Shown piece by piece: positions 6,268-12,764 of a DNA stretch of 15,552 nt. A program made the position numbers and the translations under genes. The first letter of the stretch is position 1. Every line of letters begins with the position of its first letter. Origin of the DNA: Minisyncoccota bacterium (GTDB lineage Bacteria > Patescibacteriota > Minisyncoccia > Minisyncoccales > CG1-02-41-26); the NCBI GenBank assembly GCA_028715435.1, contig JAQURU010000010.1:1-15552 (forward strand). The letters run 5' to 3'. The notes under the pieces are model-generated. The model saw only the letters and a program-made list of their open reading frames with translations. It searched no databases and had not been told where the DNA came from.

Positions 6268-7070
6268 AATACAAAAAAGAGTATGCCCCGTTGGGGTTTA
6301 CCTTAATAGAGCTTTTAGTGGTCATTGGAATAATTGGGATTTTATCCAGCACTGTATTATTATCTTATAAAGATTATAATCAAAGAGCAAAATTAAGTAA
6401 TACTATGCAATGGTCAAAAAGCGTTCATAGCTCATTAGGCGCTTACGCAATTGGGGCTTGGGGATTTGATAGCATTGAAGGAACAACCGTGTTCGATGAA
6501 ACGGGCAATAGTAAAAATGGAACACTATCTGGGGCTGTGCAGGTTAATGGAATAATGGAGAAAGCTTTAGAATTTGACGGCATCAATGATTTTGTTCAAA
6601 TAGATAATTTAACTGCAAAGCATTCAATAACTATTATACTTTGGCTAAAAAGCTCTAACTACAATAATTCGGTGCCTATTTCATTAAGTGGAGATAATTA
6701 TAGCTACGGGCCAGATTTATTATTTCGCGGAAACCAAATATTTTGGAACACAAACAAGGATAGTGATAATGATTTTCAGGCGGGCACAACATATTATATA
6801 GATGCCAATTGGCACCATTTTGCTGTTGTGGCGGATTACGAAGACGACTCAACAAAAATTTTTATTGATGGAAATTTTGCAGGCCAGGCCTCTTATCAAG
6901 ATCCAAGCATTACCAATGGAACCATAACAATAGGGATGGCTGGCTCTGGGGGGGGAAATTTCCCTGGTATTATTGACGATGTAAAAATTTATAACGAGGT
7001 TTTAGACCAAGCTAAAATACAACAATATTATTCGCAAGACAAAGATAAAAAAGATAAAAAGGATAAATAA
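6258..7070 (+). CDS. Type IV pseudopilin-like protein with LamG (concanavalin A-like) domain
   Basis: A 270-residue fusion. Residues 1-35 form a class III prepilin signal: a basic leader, Gly13 before the cut, then FTLIELLVVIGIIGIL with the conserved Glu18 (position +5). This means processing by a prepilin peptidase and assembly in, or display by, a type IV pilus-like system. A helix follows to about residue 66. Residues 68-250 form a LamG/laminin-G-like beta sandwich: 'WGFDSIEGTTVFDETGNSKNGT', 'ALEFDGINDFVQI', 'NWHHFAVVADYEDDSTKIFIDGNFAG' and 'GIIDDVKIYNEVL' are the usual landmarks. The tail is D/K repeats (DKDKKDKKDK). The ATG lies inside the end of the GT4 gene (10-base overlap). An uninterrupted G8 run at 6948-6955 lies in codons for S-G-G-G. 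LamG domains often bind glycans; ligand unknown. Confidence 0.85.
   Translation: MEIKYKKEYAPLGFTLIELLVVIGIIGILSSTVLLSYKDYNQRAKLSNTMQWSKSVHSSLGAYAIGAWGFDSIEGTTVFDETGNSKNGTLSGAVQVNGIMEKALEFDGINDFVQIDNLTAKHSITIILWLKSSNYNNSVPISLSGDNYSYGPDLLFRGNQIFWNTNKDSDNDFQAGTTYYIDANWHHFAVVADYEDDSTKIFIDGNFAGQASYQDPSITNGTITIGMAGSGGGNFPGIIDDVKIYNEVLDQAKIQQYYSQDKDKKDKKDK
6948..6955 (+). repeat. G8 homopolymer tract inside the pseudopilin gene
   Basis: Eight consecutive G bases, the longest G or C run I see in this AT-rich window. Change by one base in either direction would bring a stop within about 12 codons: the nine-G frame reaches TGA and the seven-G frame reaches TAA, so the protein would lose about 30 C-terminal residues including the last LamG strand. 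Confidence 0.85.
7044..7070 (+). repeat. Short tandem repeat, 9-base unit, at the end of the pseudopilin gene
   Basis: Three copies of GATAAAAAA with small changes start at 7044, 7053 and 7062; the last contains the stop codon. They encode the D-K-K tail of the pseudopilin, a lysine/aspartate-rich flexible end. Confidence 0.7.
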
Positions 7071-7081
7071 TAAATTTTACT

Positions 7082-8290
7082 ATGCCTTCAGTTTGTTTAT
7101 ATTTTCACGTTCATCAGCCGTATAGAATTAATAATTTTTCCATTTTTAATATTGGGCAGGATTTGCCATACTTTGACGAAAAAAAGAATAAATTTTATTT
7201 AGAAAGAATTGCCAGAAAATGTTATTTGCCAACTAATAATTTACTTTTAAATTTAATTAAAAAATACAAAGGGAAATTTAAATTTGGATTTAGCATCACT
7301 GGGCTTATTTTAGAGCAATTAGAAGAAAATTTTCCTGATGTGTTGGAAAGTTTTCAAAAATTGGTAAAAACTGGCCAAGCTGAATTAATGGCTGAAACAT
7401 ATCATCATTCTTTATCTTTTTTATATTCTAAACAAGAATTTAAAAAGCAAGTTGCTTTACACAAAAAAAAGATTAAAAAAATTTTTAATTATACCCCGAC
7501 CGCTTTTCGCAATACAGAATTGGCCTTTAACAATGAAATGGCTAAAACAATTGAGCAAATGGGCTATAAAACTGCTTTAACCGAAGGGGCTGGACAAATT
7601 TTAGGATGGAGAAGTCCGGATTTTGTGTATAAAGCGCATGGAACAAAAAATTTAAAAGTTTTAATGCGAAATTATCAACTAAGCGACGACATTTCCTTTA
7701 GGTTTTCTTGCCGCGACTGGAAAGAATGGCCATTAACAGCCGATAAGTTTTCTGCTTGGGTGAACCAAATTAATGGCAATGGCCAAGTGGTTAATTTATT
7801 TATGGATTACGAAACTTTTGGAGAACACCAATGGGAAGATACTGGCATTTTTAATTTTTTAGAAAATCTGCCTAACGAAATTTTAAAACACAAAGACAAT
7901 AATTTCAAAACACCATCCCAGGCAAGCAAAGCTTATAATCCAGTGGGGGAAATTGACTGCCCAAACACAATTTCTTGGGCCGACACCGAAAGAGACCTGT
8001 CTGCTTGGACAGGTAATCAAATGCAAAAACAGGCCGTGCAAAAAATATACGAATTAGAACCGTTGGTAATATCAACAAAAAGCAGGCCTCTTATTGAGCA
8101 ATGGAGGAAATTACAAACGTCAGATCACTTTTATTATATGTGCACAAAGTGGTTTTCTGATGCAGATGTTCATCAGTATTTCAACCCATACGAAAGCCCT
8201 TACGAATGTTTTATTTCGTATATGAATATTCTAAATGATTTGCAACATAAACTTAAAAATGGGTATAATAAAAAAGTAAAGGTCGCGTGA
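7082..8290 (+). CDS. GH57 family glycoside hydrolase (alpha-amylase-like)
   Basis: A 402-residue GH57 catalytic protein with the conserved regions in order: 'HVHQPYR' (His9, His11-Gln12-Pro13), 'FGFSITG' (68-74), 'AFRNTELAFN' with the expected catalytic nucleophile Glu146, and 'FMDYETFGEHQ' with the expected acid/base Asp242. 'ADTERDLSAWTGNQMQKQA' and 'SDADVHQYFNPYESPYECFISYMN' near the end are seen in the alpha-amylase-like subgroup. The enzyme would hydrolyse or transfer alpha-1,4-glucan. GH57 also includes branching enzymes and 4-alpha-glucanotransferases; the length (about 400, with no C-terminal helix-hairpin domain) favours amylase. No signal peptide, so it acts inside the cell. It starts 11 bases after the pseudopilin and ends with TGA, the only TGA stop seen among the complete genes here. 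Confidence 0.88.
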   Translation: MPSVCLYFHVHQPYRINNFSIFNIGQDLPYFDEKKNKFYLERIARKCYLPTNNLLLNLIKKYKGKFKFGFSITGLILEQLEENFPDVLESFQKLVKTGQAELMAETYHHSLSFLYSKQEFKKQVALHKKKIKKIFNYTPTAFRNTELAFNNEMAKTIEQMGYKTALTEGAGQILGWRSPDFVYKAHGTKNLKVLMRNYQLSDDISFRFSCRDWKEWPLTADKFSAWVNQINGNGQVVNLFMDYETFGEHQWEDTGIFNFLENLPNEILKHKDNNFKTPSQASKAYNPVGEIDCPNTISWADTERDLSAWTGNQMQKQAVQKIYELEPLVISTKSRPLIEQWRKLQTSDHFYYMCTKWFSDADVHQYFNPYESPYECFISYMNILNDLQHKLKNGYNKKVKVA

Positions 8291-8332
8291 CACCTAAGGT
8301 GTCATCCTAAGCCGTAAAAGGCAAGGGATTTC
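8288..8332. repeat. Palindrome plus degenerate GTCATCCTGAG-type repeat between GH57 and DUF5752 genes
   Basis: A perfect 17-base palindrome (8288-8304, arms TGACACCT and AGGTGTCA around one A) starts at the GH57 stop codon. It runs into TGTCATCCTAAG (8300-8310), and the segment to 8332 folds as an imperfect hairpin: 8304-8313 with 8320-8329, loop GTAAAA. From memory, TGTCATCCTGAG followed by AAGGATCT is a widely scattered bacterial repeat; this looks like a decayed copy. No T run follows, so it is a poor terminator. Confidence 0.45.
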
Positions 8333-8340
8333 ATTATCAT

Positions 8341-8634
8341 ATGATAGTTAAAAAAATATCAATAAAGTCCAATACAGGCACTGTCAAAGCAGAAGGTCCT
8401 TCAAGATTTTGGGCAAAGGACGGGCGAATTTTAAGCGATTTAAAAGACCTGAAAGTTGCTTTAGAAGAAATGGCCAATGAAACATATTCGTTTCATGTTA
8501 ATAAAGCCAAGAACGATTTTGCTAAGTGGACAGAAGAGGTTTTACAAAACAAAAAATTAGCCACTGAGCTCAAAAAAGCCAAGACAAAATTAGAGGCTTT
8601 GAAAAAGGTTGTTGCTGAATTAAAAAAGTCATAA
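8341..8634 (+). CDS. DUF5752 family protein
   Basis: A 97-residue protein. The middle part, 'FWAKDGRILSDLKDLKVALEEM' then 'ETYSFHVNKAKNDFAKWTEEVL', matches what I recall as DUF5752, where a 'F...DGr...l.eL...l..m.d..f.yHvn..knDFa.Wi' pattern is typical. Residues 65-97 form a lysine-rich helix likely to coil (LATELKKAKTKLEALKKVVAEL). No catalytic signature, signal or membrane segment. It sits between the GH57 and GT3 genes, with the glycogen synthase only 6 bases downstream, so a role as a partner or regulator in alpha-glucan metabolism is an inference from context. The start ATG lies 50 bases after the GH57 stop without a Shine-Dalgarno sequence at the usual distance. Confidence 0.7.
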   Translation: MIVKKISIKSNTGTVKAEGPSRFWAKDGRILSDLKDLKVALEEMANETYSFHVNKAKNDFAKWTEEVLQNKKLATELKKAKTKLEALKKVVAELKKS

Positions 8635-8640
8635 CATAAA

Positions 8641-10431
8641 TTGGAAGAAATAATAAAACCAAAAGCCGATTTTTTATTCGAGGTGTCTTGGGAGGTTTGT
8701 AATAAAGTGGGGGGAATATGGACTGTGTTAAAATCAAAAGCCAGGCCAACTATAGAATATTATAAAGAAAACTATTGCCTGATCGGCCCTTATTTTAACC
8801 AAAATTCCAAAGGAGAATTTGAAGAAGAAAAAATTCCCAAAAACTGGGAAGGGCTATGTTTAGATTTAGAAAAAGAAGGGCTAAAATTAAAATTTGGGAA
8901 TTGGCTCGTTTCGGGCGTTCCAAAAGCAATTTTGATTGACTTTAGCCAATGGTTGAAAAAAGCCGACCAAATAAAAAAAGAATTGTGGGACAATTTTAAG
9001 GTTGATTCTTGGAAATCTCCTCGAGACTATACCGAGCCAGTTGTTTGGGCATATGCGAGCGGCAGGGTAATTGAAAAATTATCCCAAGCAATGCCAAAAA
9101 AAAAGATTGTTGCCCAGTTCCATGAATGGCTTTCAGGGGCAGGGCTTTTATATTTAAAAACAAAACAAAGCCCTGTTGGTTCTGTTTTTACCACTCACGC
9201 CACTGTTTTGGGCCGCACCTTAACCAATGCCAATGTACCTGTAGATGGTTTTTTGGGAAAAATAAATTCTCATGAGCAAGCTTATCGCTACGGTGTTCAA
9301 TCCAAACACTTACTTGAACAAGCTTGTGCTAAATCAGCCGATGTCTTCACCACTGTTAGCCATATTACTGCTTTAGAAAGCGAAACAATTTTAGGAAAAT
9401 TTCCTGATGTTTTATTACCCAATGGACTTGATATGTCAAGATTTCCTTTTATTGAAGAAATCTCAATTAAGCATAAATTACAGCGGGATAAAATAAGAAA
9501 TTTTATATTTTGGTACTTTTTTCCATTCTATAGCTTTGATTTAAAAGAAACCCTTTTTTATTTTACAATTGGCCGCTATGAACTAAAAAATAAGGGCATT
9601 GATGTTTTTATAAAATCACTGAGCGAATTAAACAAAAAACTAAAGCAAGAAAAAAGCAAAAAAACCATAGTAACTTTTTTTTGGGTGCCAACTCAAATTC
9701 AAAGCATTAAAAGAGAGCTCATCGAATCAAGAGAAATTTACACTGATATTAAAGACCACTTAGAATCAATTGAGGAAGATGTTGAGGGCAACATTTTACA
9801 AGCCTTGGTGAAGGGAGGGAAAATGGAAAAAACAGATGTTTTTGCCAACAAAGAAGAGGCCTTAATAGAAATAAAAAATAAGATTTTAAAGTTTAAAAAA
9901 CAGGGCCAGCCCCCACTTTGCACTCATAATTTAGAAAACCCCAATGATGAAATTCTGGAAATGCTCTATCAAGCAGGCTTAGAAAATTCAGAAACGGATA
10001 AAGTAAAGGTTATTTTTTATCCAATTTACTTAAACGGCGCAGACGGTATTCTAAACCTAACAGCCGATGAAGCTGTTCAGGGAAGTCATTTAGGGGTTTT
10101 CCCGTCGCTTTACGAGCCCTGGGGCTATACACCCCTTGAAGCAGCTGCTTCAGGCGTGGCTAGTATAACAACTGATTTAGCTGGCTTTGGCCGATTTTGC
10201 AATGAATATATAAAGGGTAAAAAATTGCCTGGCGTTTTTATTTTAGAAAGGCTGGGCAAAAGCGACGAGGAAACTGTAAGCGATTTAACAAAAATTCTCT
10301 ATAACTTCTGCAAGCTTCCCATGGGGCAACGAGTAGAAAATAAAATTCAAGCTAGAAGACTAGCTGATTTAGCTGACTGGGAAGTTTTAATAAAAAATTA
10401 TATAACAGCTCATAATAAAGCATGCAAATAA
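8641..10431 (+). CDS. GT3-family (eukaryotic-type) glycogen synthase
   Basis: A 596-residue GT3 glycogen synthase, the family of animal and fungal GYS enzymes. Landmarks: 'LFEVSWEVCNKVGGIWTVLKSK' at the very N-terminus (donor loop Gly24-Gly25), 'AQFHEWLSGAGLLYLK' (159-173), 'VFTTHATVLGRTL' (182-194), 'YSFDLKETLFYFTIGRYELKNKGIDVFI' (297-324, Arg312 and Lys318 as donor ligands), and EPWGYTPLE at 492-500 with the retaining E-x7-E glutamates. It would extend alpha-1,4-glucan from UDP-glucose. Animal and fungal enzymes are longer because of regulatory phosphorylation tails, absent here. Near the C-terminus, 'NKIQARRLADLADW' aligns with the arginine cluster that senses glucose-6-phosphate in yeast, with fewer arginines. 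The TTG at 8641 is the only standard start codon between the upstream in-frame stop and the essential FEVSW motif. Confidence 0.9.
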   Translation: MEEIIKPKADFLFEVSWEVCNKVGGIWTVLKSKARPTIEYYKENYCLIGPYFNQNSKGEFEEEKIPKNWEGLCLDLEKEGLKLKFGNWLVSGVPKAILIDFSQWLKKADQIKKELWDNFKVDSWKSPRDYTEPVVWAYASGRVIEKLSQAMPKKKIVAQFHEWLSGAGLLYLKTKQSPVGSVFTTHATVLGRTLTNANVPVDGFLGKINSHEQAYRYGVQSKHLLEQACAKSADVFTTVSHITALESETILGKFPDVLLPNGLDMSRFPFIEEISIKHKLQRDKIRNFIFWYFFPFYSFDLKETLFYFTIGRYELKNKGIDVFIKSLSELNKKLKQEKSKKTIVTFFWVPTQIQSIKRELIESREIYTDIKDHLESIEEDVEGNILQALVKGGKMEKTDVFANKEEALIEIKNKILKFKKQGQPPLCTHNLENPNDEILEMLYQAGLENSETDKVKVIFYPIYLNGADGILNLTADEAVQGSHLGVFPSLYEPWGYTPLEAAASGVASITTDLAGFGRFCNEYIKGKKLPGVFILERLGKSDEETVSDLTKILYNFCKLPMGQRVENKIQARRLADLADWEVLIKNYITAHNKACK

Positions 10432-12221
10432 CTCATAAATTAAATAAAAACTTTTTGAAAAAAGCAGTTTGGCAAGCTAAAACCAATGATAATATTGGTT
10501 TCTTAACTGCCAATAAAAGAGGGGATTATGTTAGTTTTTTTAAAGAAAATCTAAGCCGCTATCAAGGTTGGTTCGTACGAAATGATAACAATTTATTTAA
10601 AATTATTGAAAGCATATCTTTAACTGATCAAGAAAAAGTATTGGAAGTCAAAAATGAATTCTGGCGCTTTGTTAGAAAAATAAAAACAAAAAAAGGGGCT
10701 GTGGAAGAAAGCTTTTTTCTGCCAAAAAACAATAGGGGATTAGTTTATGAAACAAGCCAGGCTGCTTCGTTTGATTTGTTTTTAGATTTCAAACAGATTT
10801 TTAACAACAACGAAGCAGAAAGATTTTATAAAATTGAAATCAAGGGAAAAACAGTTATTATTGAATGTTCTAATAAGCAAGAGAAAATATTTTTAGCTAT
10901 TAAAACAAGCTCGGCCCATATTCTAAAAAAAGAGCAATGGGTTAAAAGATTTTATAACTTAGACCAGCAAAGAAACTCTCCGCCTTTTGAGAGGTTTGTT
11001 TTGTGGGCCTTGCAAATAAGATGCACCAAAGCGGTGTTTGCAGTAGGGGACAGCCCCAAAAAAGCAATTGAAGAGGCGAATTTAATTTTTAAAAAAACCT
11101 GGAAACTAAAAAAAGAAAAGAGGAAAGAACTCAAAAAATCAATAGATTGGGCCAAGCTAAGAAATCAAAAATTAGCTATGGCATATTATTGCGCCCAAAA
11201 TTCATTAGGAGAGCTTATTTTTAAAGAAAATGGCCAAGAATATGTTGAAGCTGGCTTGCCTTGGTTTTTTAATGTTTACTCAAGAGACGAATTAATATCT
11301 TTAAAAGCAATCTCTCAAAAACAATCGCATGTTGCTTGGAGAATATGCTTAGAAATGCTTAGTTTGATTGGAGAAAATGGGCAATTGCCAAATAAACTAA
11401 ACGAAGGTATAAGCCAAAACGCAGACGGAACTGGCTGGCTTTTTAAACGAATAGGAGAACAATTAGAGAATAAAAAAATGAATGAACTTACTGTTTGGAA
11501 GATAAAAAAATATTTAGAAAAATCACTACAAGGATTAGTAAAATCGTCAACTAACAAAGAGCTGGCTTTATGTTTTGGTGCTGATACTTGGATGGATTCA
11601 ATTGATAGGCCAGGAGAACGAATTGAAATACAGGCCTTAAGGCTTTATATGTTTAAATTAGCCTTTGAATTAACTAAAAAATCACAATATAGAATATTAG
11701 AAGCAGGCTTAAAATTTAAAGTAAAAGAAAAATTCTGGAACAACAATTTTTTGTTCGACGGGTCAAACGACCAAACCATTAGGCCTAATGCATTCTTAGC
11801 TGCCTATGTCTATCCGGAACTTTTAACAAAAAAAGAGTGGCAAAACTGTTTTGATAATATTTTGCCTGCTTTGTGGCTTGATTGGGGAGGCTTGGCCACA
11901 ATCGACAAAACTTCACCTTATTTTAATCCTTTTCATACTGGCGAGAAACCCCAAAGTTATCACAGCGGAGATTCTTGGTTTTATTTAAACAATTTAGCCG
12001 CTTTAGTGCTTTACAAAACCAATCCGGAAAGATATAAGCAATATATTAATAAAATTTTAGAAGCCAGCGCCACCGAGATACTAACTATGGGTGCTATCTC
12101 GTGCCATGCAGAGCTTAGTTCAGCAAACCAGCTTTTGTCTCAAGGCTGTTTCAGCCAGGCCTGGAGCAGCGCAATGTTCGTTGAGCTTATTAAGGAAATT
12201 TATTCAACGCGGCGGACATAA
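10422..12221 (+). CDS. Glycogen debranching enzyme, amylo-alpha-1,6-glucosidase type (GDE_C/GH133)
   Basis: A 599-residue protein whose C-terminal two thirds match the (alpha/alpha)6-barrel amylo-alpha-1,6-glucosidase domain: 'AGLPWFFNVYSRDELISLKA' (277-296, the family's 'G.PwF..w.RDt.is' signature), 'GADTWMDSI' (387-394), 'IRPNAFLAAY' (453-462), 'GGLATID' (489-495) and 'YHSGDSWFYLNNLAALVL' (513-530), with Asp and Glu residues in these motifs as likely catalysts. Residues 1-230 are a beta-rich N-terminal domain of the kind that precedes the barrel in bacterial and archaeal members. The 4-alpha-glucanotransferase half of the eukaryotic bifunctional enzyme is absent. It would remove alpha-1,6-linked glucose at branch points. 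Its ATG overlaps the end of the GT3 gene by 10 bases (ATGCAAATAA), and its last 22 bases overlap the converging efp gene. Confidence 0.87.
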   Translation: MQITHKLNKNFLKKAVWQAKTNDNIGFLTANKRGDYVSFFKENLSRYQGWFVRNDNNLFKIIESISLTDQEKVLEVKNEFWRFVRKIKTKKGAVEESFFLPKNNRGLVYETSQAASFDLFLDFKQIFNNNEAERFYKIEIKGKTVIIECSNKQEKIFLAIKTSSAHILKKEQWVKRFYNLDQQRNSPPFERFVLWALQIRCTKAVFAVGDSPKKAIEEANLIFKKTWKLKKEKRKELKKSIDWAKLRNQKLAMAYYCAQNSLGELIFKENGQEYVEAGLPWFFNVYSRDELISLKAISQKQSHVAWRICLEMLSLIGENGQLPNKLNEGISQNADGTGWLFKRIGEQLENKKMNELTVWKIKKYLEKSLQGLVKSSTNKELALCFGADTWMDSIDRPGERIEIQALRLYMFKLAFELTKKSQYRILEAGLKFKVKEKFWNNNFLFDGSNDQTIRPNAFLAAYVYPELLTKKEWQNCFDNILPALWLDWGGLATIDKTSPYFNPFHTGEKPQSYHSGDSWFYLNNLAALVLYKTNPERYKQYINKILEASATEILTMGAISCHAELSSANQLLSQGCFSQAWSSAMFVELIKEIYSTRRT

Positions 12222-12763
12222 CTATTTGTTTCCGTGTTAATTTCAACCAAGTCGCCTTCTTTAATAAAAGAAGGCGCTTGTATTTTAGTTTTGGTTTCCA
12301 AGATCACTTCTTTAGTGCCCTCTGTAGCCCTTCCGCCTCGCAAATAAGCAGCTGCTTCAATGACTTTAAGCTGAACTTTGATTGGCAAAACCACGTTGAT
12401 AATTTCTTCGTTAAACAAAAGCCCGTCAACAAGGGTGTTTTCTTTTAAGTATTGGATACCAAAGCCAATCTGCTCTTTACTTAATGAAAATCTTTTAGCG
12501 GGATTGGCAGCTTCGCAAAAAAAGTATTCTCCCTTGTTAGCATATAGAAATTTTATCTGCTTTTTTTCAATTTCTGCTTCCTGAAAGCTATCACCACTTT
12601 TAAAATTTTGGGATAAAGTATTGCCAGTTATTAAATTTTTCATCTTAATTTGGCTGGTAGAACTGCCCCGGCCCTGAAAGTTAAGCGAAAAATCCACCAC
12701 TTCATATGGCTGGCCATTGTAAATAAAAAGAGTTCCTTTTTTTAGATCTGTGTGACTCAACAT
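12200..12763 (-). CDS. efp: Elongation factor P, arginine-tip type
   Basis: A 187-residue, full-length EF-P: an N-terminal KOW-like domain (TDLKKGTLFIYNGQPYEVVDF), two OB domains, and the C-terminal 'LETKTKIQAPSFIKEGDLVEINTET' close to the family signature. EF-P rescues ribosomes stalled at proline runs. At the tip of domain I, where many EF-Ps have a modified Lys34 in PGKG, this one reads FQGRGSS with arginine at residue 32. Arg32 is the residue rhamnosylated by EarP in some proteobacteria, but no earP-like gene is in the window. It is the last gene of a minus-strand operon, 1 base after the HhH gene (TAA-t-ATG). Its end overlaps the end of the debranching enzyme by 22 bases. Confidence 0.93.
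   Translation of the reverse strand: MLSHTDLKKGTLFIYNGQPYEVVDFSLNFQGRGSSTSQIKMKNLITGNTLSQNFKSGDSFQEAEIEKKQIKFLYANKGEYFFCEAANPAKRFSLSKEQIGFGIQYLKENTLVDGLLFNEEIINVVLPIKVQLKVIEAAAYLRGGRATEGTKEVILETKTKIQAPSFIKEGDLVEINTETNSYVRRVE
12253..12292 (+). terminator. Possible terminator for the glycogen module inside efp
   Basis: Arms CGCCTTCTTT (12253-12262) and AAAGAAGGCG (12267-12276) pair perfectly with a 4-base AATA loop, followed on the plus strand by CTTGTATTTTAGTTTT (12277-12292). It lies 32 bases after the debranching enzyme stop and is the only terminator-like hairpin seen there. The T run is interrupted, and the same bases encode the A-P-S-F-I-K-E-G part of EF-P, so it may be chance. Confidence 0.45.
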
Positions 12764-12764
12764 A

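Noticed and set aside
7082..8290. GH57 protein as a glycogen branching enzyme
   Set aside because: Length near 400 residues, lack of the C-terminal helical extension and the N-T-E and D-Y-E-T-F-G motifs favour the amylase-like group; not fully excluded.
8288..8317. TGA read as glycine (genetic code 25 of some CPR lineages)
   Set aside because: No in-frame TGA occurs inside any recognised gene, and the GH57 protein ends normally at this TGA; with glycine code many internal TGA codons are expected.
8335..8346. TATCATATGATA palindrome across the DUF5752 start codon as an operator
   Set aside because: Only 12 bases and AT-rich, so easily by chance in this composition; no second site.
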